In this document: positions 7,702-15,513 of the stretch, piece after piece
Layout: every line of letters begins with the position of its first letter
Numbering within the stretch: the first letter of the stretch is position 1
NCBI GenBank assembly: GCA_964526565.1
Contig: CAZGMC010000007.1
Location: forward strand, 7,305 to 71,304
DNA from: CAZGMC01 sp964526565
GTDB lineage: Bacteria; Pseudomonadota; Alphaproteobacteria; DSM-16000; Inquilinaceae
Direction: 5' to 3'
Length of the DNA stretch: 64,000 bases
Made by a program: the position numbers and the translations under genes
Notes under the pieces: generated by a model
The model's database searches: none
The model's input: only the letters and a program-made list of their open reading frames with translations
What the model was told of the DNA's origin: nothing

Positions 7702-8448
7702 ATGGAATCGCCGTCCGCCCCAGCCGCCGCCGACGCCATGGCGCCGGCCAATCCCGAGCTGGACGCACTGCACCGGTTGGCTGAGCTGGCCGAAGCGGGC
7801 GGCCCGGTCATGCTGGTGCTCGCCGGCCTGTCGGTGGTGGCACTCGCCATCGTCCTGCTCAAGCTGTCCCAGTTCGCCCGCCTCGGCCTGTGGCGGCGGC
7901 GCGCCGTCGCCACGGCCCTGGCGCTGTGGCATGATGGCCGTCCGGTCCAGGCCCTGGCGGTGCTCGACTCCTGCCGGCATCCGGTGGCGCGGCCTCTGGC
8001 CGTGGTCATGGACGCCCGCATGCGCCGCTGCGCGGAAGACCGGCTGCTGCGCGAGGAGGTTGAGCGGGTCGCCGGCGCCGAGCTGGACGACCTGCGCAGT
8101 TACGTACCGGCCCTGGAGCTGATCGCCACGATCAGTCCGCTCCTCGGCCTGTTCGGCACCGTGCTCGGCATGATCGACGCCTTCCGTCAGCTGGAGCAGG
8201 CCGCCGGCGGCGTCGATCCGGCAGTGCTGTCCGGCGGCATCTGGGAGGCGCTGCTGACCACGGCGGCCGGGCTGGCCGTCGCCATCCCGGCGACCTTCGC
8301 CGTGCACTGGCTGGACCGGACCATCGACCGCGTGGCGCGCGACATGGAGGATGCCGTGACCCGCCTGTTCACGGCGGACCTGCGGCGCACCGACGGCCGC
8401 GCGGCCGCGGCCGTGATCGCGGCGCCGGAGGCCGGCCATGCGTCTTGA
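7702..8448 (+). CDS. exbB: ExbB-like proton channel subunit (MotA/TolQ/ExbB family)
   Basis: This 248-residue inner-membrane subunit, together with ExbD, forms the proton channel that energises TonB. Three membrane segments are visible: about residues 32-52 (VMLVLAGLSVVALAIVLLKL), about 141-160 around the conserved ATISPLLGLFGTVLGMIDAF signature, and about 175-195 (LLTTAAGLAVAIPATFA) with the family Thr. The ATG at 7702 is preferred; a TTG at 7654 in the same frame would add an atypical basic N-terminus. The next gene overlaps its 3' end by 11 bases. Placement behind a cobalamin riboswitch and ahead of btuB indicates a Ton system dedicated to vitamin B12 uptake. Confidence 0.93.
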   Translation: MESPSAPAAADAMAPANPELDALHRLAELAEAGGPVMLVLAGLSVVALAIVLLKLSQFARLGLWRRRAVATALALWHDGRPVQALAVLDSCRHPVARPLAVVMDARMRRCAEDRLLREEVERVAGAELDDLRSYVPALELIATISPLLGLFGTVLGMIDAFRQLEQAAGGVDPAVLSGGIWEALLTTAAGLAVAIPATFAVHWLDRTIDRVARDMEDAVTRLFTADLRRTDGRAAAAVIAAPEAGHAS

Positions 8449-8839
8449 CCGCCGCGCGGCGCCTGCCCGGCGGATCGGGCTGACGCCGCTGATCGACGTC
8501 GTGTTCATCCTGCTGGTGTTCTTCATGCTGGCCGCCGACCTGCAGCAGTGGCGGGTGATCGGCGTCGAGGCGGCGGCGACGCATCCGGGCGGGGGCGGCC
8601 CCGCGACGGCAGTGTCGGTCCGCGTGCGCGCCGGCTGCGGTCTCGACCTCGATGGCACGGCGGTCGGGCCCGACCGGTTGGCCGCTCGGCTCGAGGCCCT
8701 GGCGCGGCGCGAGCCGCCGCCGGCCGTGACGATCCGGTCCGAGGCCGGCGTGCCGCTGCAGTGTCTGGTAACGGTGCTGGACCGGGTGCGCAGTGCCGGG
8801 CTGCCGCACGTGTCGCTGGTCGGACGGCAGGCGCCATGA
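8438..8839 (+). CDS. exbD: ExbD-like protein, first copy
   Basis: This 133-residue ExbD/TolR family protein has one N-terminal membrane helix carrying the essential Asp (GLTPLIDVVFILLVFFMLAA), the residue that carries protons in the ExbB channel, then a periplasmic domain. Its start overlaps exbB by 11 bases, and its stop overlaps the next exbD start as ATGA. Having two exbD genes in tandem is a common arrangement for dedicated Ton systems and suggests an ExbD heterodimer in the channel. Confidence 0.92.
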   Translation: MRLDRRAAPARRIGLTPLIDVVFILLVFFMLAADLQQWRVIGVEAAATHPGGGGPATAVSVRVRAGCGLDLDGTAVGPDRLAARLEALARREPPPAVTIRSEAGVPLQCLVTVLDRVRSAGLPHVSLVGRQAP

Positions 8840-9240
8840 GGCTCCGCCGCCCGCACCGGCGCCATGCCGGCGAGACCGTGATTCCCCTCGTCAACATCGT
8901 CCTGTTGCTGCTGGTGTACTTCATCCTGGCGGGGCGCCTGGCCGACCCGCAGCCGTTCGCGGTCGACCCGCCGGCCTCGGTCACCGGCGATCCGGCTGGG
9001 CCGGAGCACCTGGTCGTCCTGGTCGGCCGGGACGGGCGGCTGGCCCTCGACGGCCGGCCGACGGACCTGGACGCGCTGGGCGACGCGGTTGCCCGCCGCC
9101 TGGAGGGGGCACCGTCCGGTCCGGTCATCGTCCGCGCCGATGCCGCGGCGGAGGCCGCGACCGTCATTGCCGTGCTCGGCGTGCTGCAATCGGCCGGCGC
9201 CGGCTCCCTCCGGGTGATCGCGCGGGCGGGGCCGCCATGA
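8836..9240 (+). CDS. exbD: ExbD-like protein, second copy, lacking the usual Asp
   Basis: This second ExbD/TolR-type protein (134 residues) has an N-terminal membrane helix (ETVIPLVNIVLLLLVYFILA) and a periplasmic domain with the GRDGRLALDGRP strand pair. Where the first copy and the family have Asp (PLIDVVF), this copy has Asn (PLVNIVL). The key proton-carrying acid of the helix therefore appears to be replaced, implying a structural or asymmetric role beside the first ExbD. It overlaps its neighbours by four bases on both sides (ATGA at 8836 and at 9237), so expression is probably coupled through exbD-exbD-tonB. Confidence 0.88.
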   Translation: MRLRRPHRRHAGETVIPLVNIVLLLLVYFILAGRLADPQPFAVDPPASVTGDPAGPEHLVVLVGRDGRLALDGRPTDLDALGDAVARRLEGAPSGPVIVRADAAAEAATVIAVLGVLQSAGAGSLRVIARAGPP

Positions 9241-10271
9241 GCCGCGACCGGCTGCGCCTGCCCATCGCCCTGGCCGCGGCGGCGGCCGTGCACGCGCTGG
9301 TGGCATGGTGGTGGCTGGCCGCCGATGCCGCCTCGGGCGGCGGCGGTGGTGGCGGGGGTGGCGGCGCGGGCAGCGGCGTCGCCATCGTTCTGACGGGAGC
9401 AGGCAGCGCCGACCCTTCAACCCCGGCAGCCCGGATCGCCGTCGTCGAGCCACCAGTCGACACCGACGAGGCCATGGCCGCCGACGAGGTGGTCCCGCAC
9501 GAGGAGCCCGAACAGGCGCCAGCCGACGAGGTGGCGGAGCCCGTGCCAACGGAACTGCCCGCCGAGGTGGTGGAAGCCGCGCCGGTGGAACCGCCCGTGC
9601 AGGTGGCGGAGCCGACGCCGACAGAACCACCCGCCGAGGCGGCGGAGCCTGTCCCGGCCGAACCACCGGACGGGGTCATGGAGCGCACGCCGGCGTCCCC
9701 GACCACTGAGGCGGCGGAAGCCACGCCGGCCGATGCGCCGATCACGCCGCCTCGCCCGGAACGGCGCCCGTCGGCCCCGCCGCCGCCAAGGACGCAAGCC
9801 CCGCCCGAACCCTCGCCCGAACCCTCGCCCGTGCCCGAACCCTCGCCCGCGCTGCAAGCGCCACAGTCGCCGGACGCCGCGCCCGGAGTGCCGGGTGCAG
9901 GCCGCGCCGCCAGCGCGCCGGGGCAGGGCGGCGGTGAAGGAGCCGGCCAGGGCTCCGCCGAAACGGTCGGGGCCGGGGCGGCGGCCGCCGCGGACTACGT
10001 TGCCGCCCTGCGCGCCTGGCTGGAACGGCACAAGCAATACCCCCTGCCGGCCCGGCGCGCGGGCGTAGAGGGCACGGCCGTGCTGTCGTTCGCCATCGCC
10101 GCCGACGGCACGGTCACCGGCTACCGGCTGGCGCGGAGCAGCGGGTCGGCGGTGCTCGACGAGGCGGTCGCGGCGCTGATCCGGTCGGCGTCGCCGGTGC
10201 CGCCGATCCCCCCGGCCCTCGGCGTCACCCGGCTGGAGGTGTCCGTGCCGATCACGTATCGGTTGCAATAG
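9237..10271 (+). CDS. tonB: TonB energy transducer
   Basis: This 344-residue TonB protein spans the periplasm and transmits energy from ExbB/ExbD to outer-membrane receptors. It has an N-terminal membrane anchor (residues about 8-27), then a run of ten Gly, and a long Pro/Glu-rich spacer with 16-residue imperfect repeats of the AEPVPTELPAEV type (about 75-150). The TonB C-terminal domain covers about 255-344 and includes YPLPARRAGVEGTAVLSFAI. The His of the anchor (AVHALVAWWW) matches the conserved His20 of E. coli TonB. It is the last gene of the exbB-exbD-exbD-tonB set and is followed by the second riboswitch and btuB, its presumed client. Confidence 0.93.
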   Translation: MSRDRLRLPIALAAAAAVHALVAWWWLAADAASGGGGGGGGGGAGSGVAIVLTGAGSADPSTPAARIAVVEPPVDTDEAMAADEVVPHEEPEQAPADEVAEPVPTELPAEVVEAAPVEPPVQVAEPTPTEPPAEAAEPVPAEPPDGVMERTPASPTTEAAEATPADAPITPPRPERRPSAPPPPRTQAPPEPSPEPSPVPEPSPALQAPQSPDAAPGVPGAGRAASAPGQGGGEGAGQGSAETVGAGAAAAADYVAALRAWLERHKQYPLPARRAGVEGTAVLSFAIAADGTVTGYRLARSSGSAVLDEAVAALIRSASPVPPIPPALGVTRLEVSVPITYRLQ

Positions 10272-10420
10272 CCCATACGGTTTCAGCGGCGGCCCGCCGC
10301 CCGGATTCGACCGCGACGTGTCCGCCAGTCGGCATCCGGGATTCAGGTGCACTGCGGAATCACTCGATCGTGATCCAGGTCAATGCGCAATACACCCCGC
10401 CACCCGAGCATTGCGGGCGA

Positions 10421-10640
10421 CGGTGCCCCTCATTGGGGTTAAAAGGGAACGCGGTGCGGTCCGACCAAGGGCCAAGTCCGTGGCTGTCCCCGCAACTGTA
10501 GGCGGTAGGTCGTTGCCGACACCATAGGCCACTGGGGTGCATTCAGCCCTGGGAAGGCTCAGCAACGACCAGCGATCCGCGAGCCAGGAAACCTGCCGTC
10601 GCCCGTGTCGCCCATCCGAGGGACGGGGTGTTCTCCCGGT
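10421..10640 (+). promoter_or_regulatory. Cobalamin (AdoCbl) riboswitch upstream of btuB
   Basis: This second cobalamin aptamer has the same block order: CGGTGCCCC (10421), AAAAGGGAACGCGGTGCGG (10441-10459), TCCCCGCAACTGTAGGCGG (10487-10505), CCTGGGAAGGCT (10548-10559) and the B12 box GCGAGCCAGGAAACCTGCC (10579-10597). The downstream hairpin again presents a CGGGGT loop (10624-10629) that can pair with CCCCG at 10488-10492. A further 8-bp hairpin (10755-10775) lies before the btuB start. It should repress btuB and the genes behind it when B12 is plentiful. Confidence 0.96.
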
Positions 10641-10822
10641 GCGGAAAACCGTCGTGGCGACAAGACGTCAGTCGAGGCTGGCCACGGCGGTGTTTGGCAT
10701 GCGTACGCCCCTTTCGGATCGGATTGGTGGAGAACGTCTCCAGGACGCCTGGGGAGCGCAGGACATCCCTGCGCTGTGGCCAGCCTTCGTCAACAACCAT
10801 ACAAAGACGAAGGCCACGAATC

Positions 10823-12820
10823 ATGACCAGAAAACTCCATGCTGCGACACCGTTCCTGCGCGCACGCCTCATGGCGACCGGATCCGCCGCCGCCATGACC
10901 GTGGCGTTGGCAGCCGGTCATGCGCATGCGCAGGACGCCACAGCCGCCGATCCGGCTCCCCAAGACCAGGACGCAACCACCCTCACCCTTGACGTGCCGG
11001 AGGTTTCGGTGACCGCCAGCCGCACGCCGACAGTCCTCGACGCGGTCGGATCTTCGGTGACCGTCATCCCGCGGGAAGAGCTGCAGCGGCGCCAGGTGCG
11101 CTTCGCGATCGATGCGCTGCGCTACGTCCCCGGCACCGCACCGACGGAGTTCGACGGCGGTCAGGGGCAGGTGCGGCTGCGCGGCGCCCAGGCCAACCAG
11201 GTGCTGGTGCTGATCGACGGCGTCCGCGTCAACAATCCTGCCTTCGGGTCCGAGTTCAACTTCGGCAACCTGCTTGCCGAGGACATCGAGCGGATCGAGG
11301 TGCTGCGCGGTCCACAGAGCGCACTGTGGGGCAGCGACGCCATCGGCGGCGTGATAAGCGTCACCACCCGCCGCGGCGAAGGGCCGACCACCGGCGGCGC
11401 CTTCGTCGAGGGGGGCTCGTTCGGCACGGTCGAGGTCGGCGGGAACGTCGGCGGCAGCGGCGCAGGATACAGCTTCTCCGGCAACGCGACGCACCTCAAC
11501 AGCAACGGCATCAATACGGTCGAGCTGCCCGGTGCAGACGAGCCGAACAGCCATTCCAATACGACGCTGTCCTTCAGGGGCAGCGTCGACGTGACAGACA
11601 ATTTCGAGATCTCGGCCGTCGGCCGCTACCTCTCTGCCGAGCGGGAACTCGATTCCGAGGGGCCGCCGGTGACCGACAACAGCAGCACGCGCGAGGACGC
11701 GGACGCGCTCGGCCGCGTCCAGGCCGACCTGACGCTGTTCGAGGGTGTCTGGCAGCACATCGCCGGCATCGAGATCCTGGACGACGAGACGAACTTCATC
11801 GAAACGCAGTTTCCGTCCAGCTTCGAAGGCGAAGTGTTCACGGTCGACTACCAGACGAACGTGTTCGTCGAGACGCCGGAGTTCGCCGATGCCGACCACG
11901 TCTTCACGTTCTACTATGAGCGTCAGCGGGATTCGGCGGATTCCAGCAGTGCGTTCGGGTCGTTCTCCGAGGACAACACGAACAACAGCTTCGCCGGAGA
12001 ATACCGGCTCAGCCTGTGGGACCAGGTGTTCCTGACCAGCGCCGTGCGGGTGGACAACAACGACTTCTTTGAGGATGCGACGACCTACCGATTCACCGCG
12101 GCCTACGTCCATCCGGACCGGGGGACGCGGGTGTTCGGCAACTACGGCACCGGCGTGAAGAACCCCACCCTGTTCGAGCTGTTCGGGTTCGGAACGAACT
12201 TTGTTCCGAACCCGAACCTCGATCCCGAAGAGGCAAGGGGCTGGGAGGTCGGCGTCGAGCAGCCGTTCCTCGACAATCGGTTTTTGGTGGGGGCCACGTA
12301 CTTCTCCAGCGAGATCGACGACCTGATCACCTCGGCGGCGGTGGCCGGGCGGCCCGGCTTCACGACCAGCGTCAACCTGCCGGGCACCACTGACATCCAG
12401 GGCGTGGAGGTCACTGCCGGCGCGACGATCATCGACGGCCTCGATGTCCTCGGCACCTATACCTACACCGATACCGAGGATCCCGATGGCCTGCCGGTGC
12501 TGCGGGTACCGGAACACGCGGCGAGTCTTGCCGTCAACTATCGCTTCCTTGGGGATCGTGCGAACATCAATCTTGGTGTTATTTACTCGGGAGAACGGGA
12601 TGACCGGAACTTTGCGCTGGGCCAGTTCCCGGCGCCGCGCGTGACGGTCGATGGCTTCACCGTGGTCAATGTCGCAGGGTCATACAACCTGTCCGACAAC
12701 GTCCAGATCTTCGCCCGCGTCGACAACCTGTTCGACGAGGACTACCAGGAAATCCAGAACTTTGAGACACCGGGCGTGTCGGCCTTCGGCGGCATCCGCA
12801 TCACGCTCGGCCCCTTGTAA
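10823..12820 (+). CDS. btuB: TonB-dependent vitamin B12 receptor BtuB
   Basis: This outer-membrane beta-barrel imports cobalamin using TonB energy. It is 665 residues with a signal peptide (MTRKLHAATPFLRARLMATG..., cleaved near HAHAQD). A TonB-box-like stretch follows (VPEVSVTASRTP), then the plug domain (about residues 55-165, with VLVLIDGVRVNNP and IERIEVLRGPQSALWGSDAI) and the barrel to the C-terminus. The plug segment LWGSDAIGGVI is typical of BtuB. The start at 10823 has GAAGG ten bases upstream and gives a normal signal peptide. It follows a cobalamin riboswitch directly, which fixes its substrate as a corrinoid. The last residue is Leu instead of the usual Phe/Trp. Confidence 0.95.
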   Translation: MTRKLHAATPFLRARLMATGSAAAMTVALAAGHAHAQDATAADPAPQDQDATTLTLDVPEVSVTASRTPTVLDAVGSSVTVIPREELQRRQVRFAIDALRYVPGTAPTEFDGGQGQVRLRGAQANQVLVLIDGVRVNNPAFGSEFNFGNLLAEDIERIEVLRGPQSALWGSDAIGGVISVTTRRGEGPTTGGAFVEGGSFGTVEVGGNVGGSGAGYSFSGNATHLNSNGINTVELPGADEPNSHSNTTLSFRGSVDVTDNFEISAVGRYLSAERELDSEGPPVTDNSSTREDADALGRVQADLTLFEGVWQHIAGIEILDDETNFIETQFPSSFEGEVFTVDYQTNVFVETPEFADADHVFTFYYERQRDSADSSSAFGSFSEDNTNNSFAGEYRLSLWDQVFLTSAVRVDNNDFFEDATTYRFTAAYVHPDRGTRVFGNYGTGVKNPTLFELFGFGTNFVPNPNLDPEEARGWEVGVEQPFLDNRFLVGATYFSSEIDDLITSAAVAGRPGFTTSVNLPGTTDIQGVEVTAGATIIDGLDVLGTYTYTDTEDPDGLPVLRVPEHAASLAVNYRFLGDRANINLGVIYSGERDDRNFALGQFPAPRVTVDGFTVVNVAGSYNLSDNVQIFARVDNLFDEDYQEIQNFETPGVSAFGGIRITLGPL

Positions 12821-12945
12821 GCCGTGCCGGCGGGCGCCGCACCGCGCCGGCAGGCGCGGGCGGCGCCCCAGCGGCGCCGGGTCCGGCCTTGGCACGGCCG
12901 TGTCCGTAGCCGACCAGATTCAGGGTTCAACGACAGGAGAATGAC

Positions 12946-13527
12946 ATGTCCGAAAATGGCAATGTTGCCGGCGTGGTACAGACCGACAAGTACGGCAAGC
13001 GCTCCGAGGTGTTCCCCCTGTCCACGGACGAGGCGTTCCTGCTGGGCCTGCTCAAGGACGTGTTCGAGAACCACTGGCAGAACATCGTCTTCGGCCCGCT
13101 GATCCAGGGCGCGGCCTATGAGCTGCGCTGTACCGCGCCTCCGCACGGCATCGCCCTGCTCGACGGCTATCTGACCATCCATTTCGGCCGCTCGCACTTC
13201 CATCTGTGCATCGGCGAGAATAAGGGGTCGTCCAGATCGCCCACGCCGCCGGAGCTGCGCGCGCACCGGCGGACTCGCCGAGCCGAGCTGTTCCGCGGGC
13301 TTGACCGCGCCGGTGCGCCGGTCAACTGGGGCCTGCGCCTGGTCAACGGCGCGGGCGAGGAGCAGATGACCGTGTTCTTTCCCAATCCCTTCCTGTCCGA
13401 CGACGACGGCATCCTGAGCGAGCCGGACTGGACCCGCCTGGCAATGTGGGAGGACTTCGGCCGCCGCTATCTGAACCGCGAGCCCGACGGCAAGGACCGC
13501 ATGGGACGCGGGTTCGCCCACGGTTGA
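12946..13527 (+). CDS. Unrecognised protein of the B12 import operon
   Basis: This 193-residue soluble protein has no signal peptide and lies between btuB (125 bases upstream) and btuF (3 bases downstream). I do not recognise its family. The N-terminus (DEAFLLGLLKDVFENHWQNI) is helical. The centre holds a His/Cys-rich strand (HFGRSHFHLCIGENKG) preceded by APPHGIALLDG, so four His and one Cys are close together, which would suit a metal or cobalamin ligand. The C-terminal part has MTVFFPNPF and ends with a Gly/Arg tail. Operon position strongly suggests a role in B12 uptake or handling, for example as a cytoplasmic acceptor. This is inference from context only. Confidence 0.8.
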   Translation: MSENGNVAGVVQTDKYGKRSEVFPLSTDEAFLLGLLKDVFENHWQNIVFGPLIQGAAYELRCTAPPHGIALLDGYLTIHFGRSHFHLCIGENKGSSRSPTPPELRAHRRTRRAELFRGLDRAGAPVNWGLRLVNGAGEEQMTVFFPNPFLSDDDGILSEPDWTRLAMWEDFGRRYLNREPDGKDRMGRGFAHG

Positions 13528-13530
13528 CCG

Positions 13531-14424
13531 ATGCAGCGCCTTGCACTGCGCCGACACCGAATGCTGCGGGCCGCTCGGGCCGCCGCCGTGGCCGCGGCGA
13601 CCGTCGCCGTATCGGCGGCAGCGATCGCACCGGCAGGGGCGCAGCCGCTGCCGACCGTGGCCTCGGCCGGGCTGTGCGCGGACCAGTTCGTGCTGGCCCT
13701 CGCCGACCCGGACCAGATCGTTGCGGTGTCGTACCAGGCGACCGGCCCCCTCTCGGTCTTCGCGGACCAGGCTCGCGCCTACGCGGAGACCCGCGGCACG
13801 GCCGAGGAGCTGCTGTACCTGGCTCCGGATGTGGTGGTGCTGCCGGCCTGGGGCATGGGCCGGACCGGCGAGCTTCTGGAGCGCTTCGGCGTCACGGTCG
13901 TGCACGTCCCGATCGCCAACACTTTCGAGGAGGTCCGCGCCGCGACGCGCACCGTGGCCGCGGCGATCGGCCGGACCACGGCGGGGGAGCAGCTGATCGC
14001 CGCCATGGACGCGCGGCTGGCCGCGGTCGCCGACCGGCCGGGCGAGCCGCCGGTCGTCGCCTATGTCCGGCCGGGCGGCGGCAGCGCCGGGCCGGGCACG
14101 TTCGTCGATGCGGTGCTGCAAGCGGCCAGGGCGCGCAACCTGGCGGCGGAGCTCGGTCAGCCGGGCTGGGGCCGGCTCGACCTCGAGACGCTGCTGACGC
14201 ACGAGCCCGACGCCCTGGTGGTCAGCTTTTTCGAGACGGCCTACCCGTCGCTGATGACGGCCTTCTCGCGCCATCCGGTATTCCTGGAGACTGCGGCGGA
14301 CACGCCGGTCATTGCGGTGCCGGGCCGGTACTGGATCTGCGGCAGCCCGATGCTGGCCGACGCGGTGGAAGTCGTGGCCCGCGGCCTGGACCGGCTGACA
14401 CCGCAGTCCGGCACGGGCGGCTGA
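13531..14424 (+). CDS. btuF: Periplasmic cobalamin-binding protein BtuF
   Basis: This 297-residue class III periplasmic binding protein (helical-backbone type) delivers B12 to the ABC importer. It has a signal peptide ending near PAGAQPLP. The N-lobe has PTVASAGLCADQFVLALADPD and the C-lobe has EPDALVVSFFETAYPS, linked by a long helix. The motif YLAPDVVVLPAWG replaces the usual PDLV-hx-W stretch that holds the corrin. It begins three bases after the unrecognised operon protein, and btuC follows 14 bases after its stop. Siderophore-binding relatives look alike, but two riboswitches and btuB in the same locus make cobalamin the clear assignment. Confidence 0.88.
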   Translation: MQRLALRRHRMLRAARAAAVAAATVAVSAAAIAPAGAQPLPTVASAGLCADQFVLALADPDQIVAVSYQATGPLSVFADQARAYAETRGTAEELLYLAPDVVVLPAWGMGRTGELLERFGVTVVHVPIANTFEEVRAATRTVAAAIGRTTAGEQLIAAMDARLAAVADRPGEPPVVAYVRPGGGSAGPGTFVDAVLQAARARNLAAELGQPGWGRLDLETLLTHEPDALVVSFFETAYPSLMTAFSRHPVFLETAADTPVIAVPGRYWICGSPMLADAVEVVARGLDRLTPQSGTGG

Positions 14425-14438
14425 GAGGAGGAGCGGAC

Positions 14439-15485
14439 ATGGCCGGCGCGGCACGGACGATGGACGGGGAGGCGACCGGCGGGGCGGCCGGGACGGTGCG
14501 GCTGGCCGCGGTCAGCACGGCGCTGCTGGCGCTCCTGCTCGGCGTCTCGTTCCTCTCCCTGTTCTTCGGCTATGCGCCGCTGACCGCCGGCGACGTGCTG
14601 GCCGGGGTGCTCGGCACCGCCGAGGAGCCGGTCGTCGTCATCGTCCGCGAGATCCGCGCGCCGCGGGTCGTTCTCGCCCTGGCCGTGGGTGCCTCGCTGG
14701 GGCTGGCCGGCGCCGCGCTGCAAGGCCTGCTGCGCAATCCCCTGGCCGACCCGGGCATCATCGGGGTGTCGGCGAGCGCCAGCCTGGGTGCGGTGATCGC
14801 CTTGTACTTCGGCTTTGCCGCCGCGGCACCGCTGGTGCTGCCCGCCGCGGCGATGACCGGCGCCCTGCTGTCGACCCTGATCCTGTACTGGCTGACGGCG
14901 CGCAGTGCCTCGACGCTGACCGTGATCCTGGCCGGCATCGCGATTTCGGGCCTGGCCATCTCGCTGACCTCGCTGGCCATGAACCTGTCGCCCAATCCCT
15001 ATGCGCTCAGCGAGATCGTCGCCTGGCTGCTGGGCTCGCTGCGCGACCGCAGCTTCAGCGACGTGGGGCTGGCGCTGCCGTTCATGGCCGTGGGCTGGTT
15101 GCTGCTGCTCGGCGTCGGCCGGTCGCTCGACGCGCTGACGCTGGGCGAGGACACCGCCGCCAGCCTGGGCGTCGACCTGCGCCGGCTGCGCGCCCGCATC
15201 ATCGTCGGCACGGCGTTCGCCGTGGGCGCCGGCGTGGCCGTGTCCGGCGGGATCGGCTTCATCGGCCTGGTCGTGCCGCACCTGGTGCGGCCGCTGGTCG
15301 GCCATCAGCCGGGCCACGTGCTGGTGCCGAGCGCGCTGGGCGGCGCCGCCCTGCTGGCGGCGGCCGACCTGGTCGTGCGCACGATCTCGGTCGGGCCCGA
15401 GCTGATGCTTGGGGTCGTGACGTCGCTGATCGGCGCGCCGTTCTTCTTCTACCTGATCCTGAAGACCGGGCGGACCATGCAATGA
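14439..15485 (+). CDS. btuC: Cobalamin ABC transporter permease BtuC (FecCD family)
   Basis: This 348-residue permease has about ten membrane helices and belongs to the BtuC/FecCD family, which works as a dimer to move B12 into the cytoplasm. Family landmarks are REIRAPRVVLALAVGASLGL, GAALQGLLRNPLADPGIIGV (near residues 83-110) and, towards the end, GGIGFIGLVVPHLVRPLVGH (about 268-287), which contacts the ATPase. The ATG at 14439 follows GAGAGGAGG closely, fixing the start. It sits between btuF and btuD. Confidence 0.93.
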   Translation: MAGAARTMDGEATGGAAGTVRLAAVSTALLALLLGVSFLSLFFGYAPLTAGDVLAGVLGTAEEPVVVIVREIRAPRVVLALAVGASLGLAGAALQGLLRNPLADPGIIGVSASASLGAVIALYFGFAAAAPLVLPAAAMTGALLSTLILYWLTARSASTLTVILAGIAISGLAISLTSLAMNLSPNPYALSEIVAWLLGSLRDRSFSDVGLALPFMAVGWLLLLGVGRSLDALTLGEDTAASLGVDLRRLRARIIVGTAFAVGAGVAVSGGIGFIGLVVPHLVRPLVGHQPGHVLVPSALGGAALLAAADLVVRTISVGPELMLGVVTSLIGAPFFFYLILKTGRTMQ

Positions 15486-15513
15486 GGGGCCCACAGGGTC
15501 CCAGAGAGGCGCC

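Noticed and set aside
12821..12945. Terminator between btuB and the unknown gene
   Set aside because: GCCGTGCC and GGCACGGC could pair over about 60 bases, but there is no T-tract and the loop is large; the genes are more likely cotranscribed.
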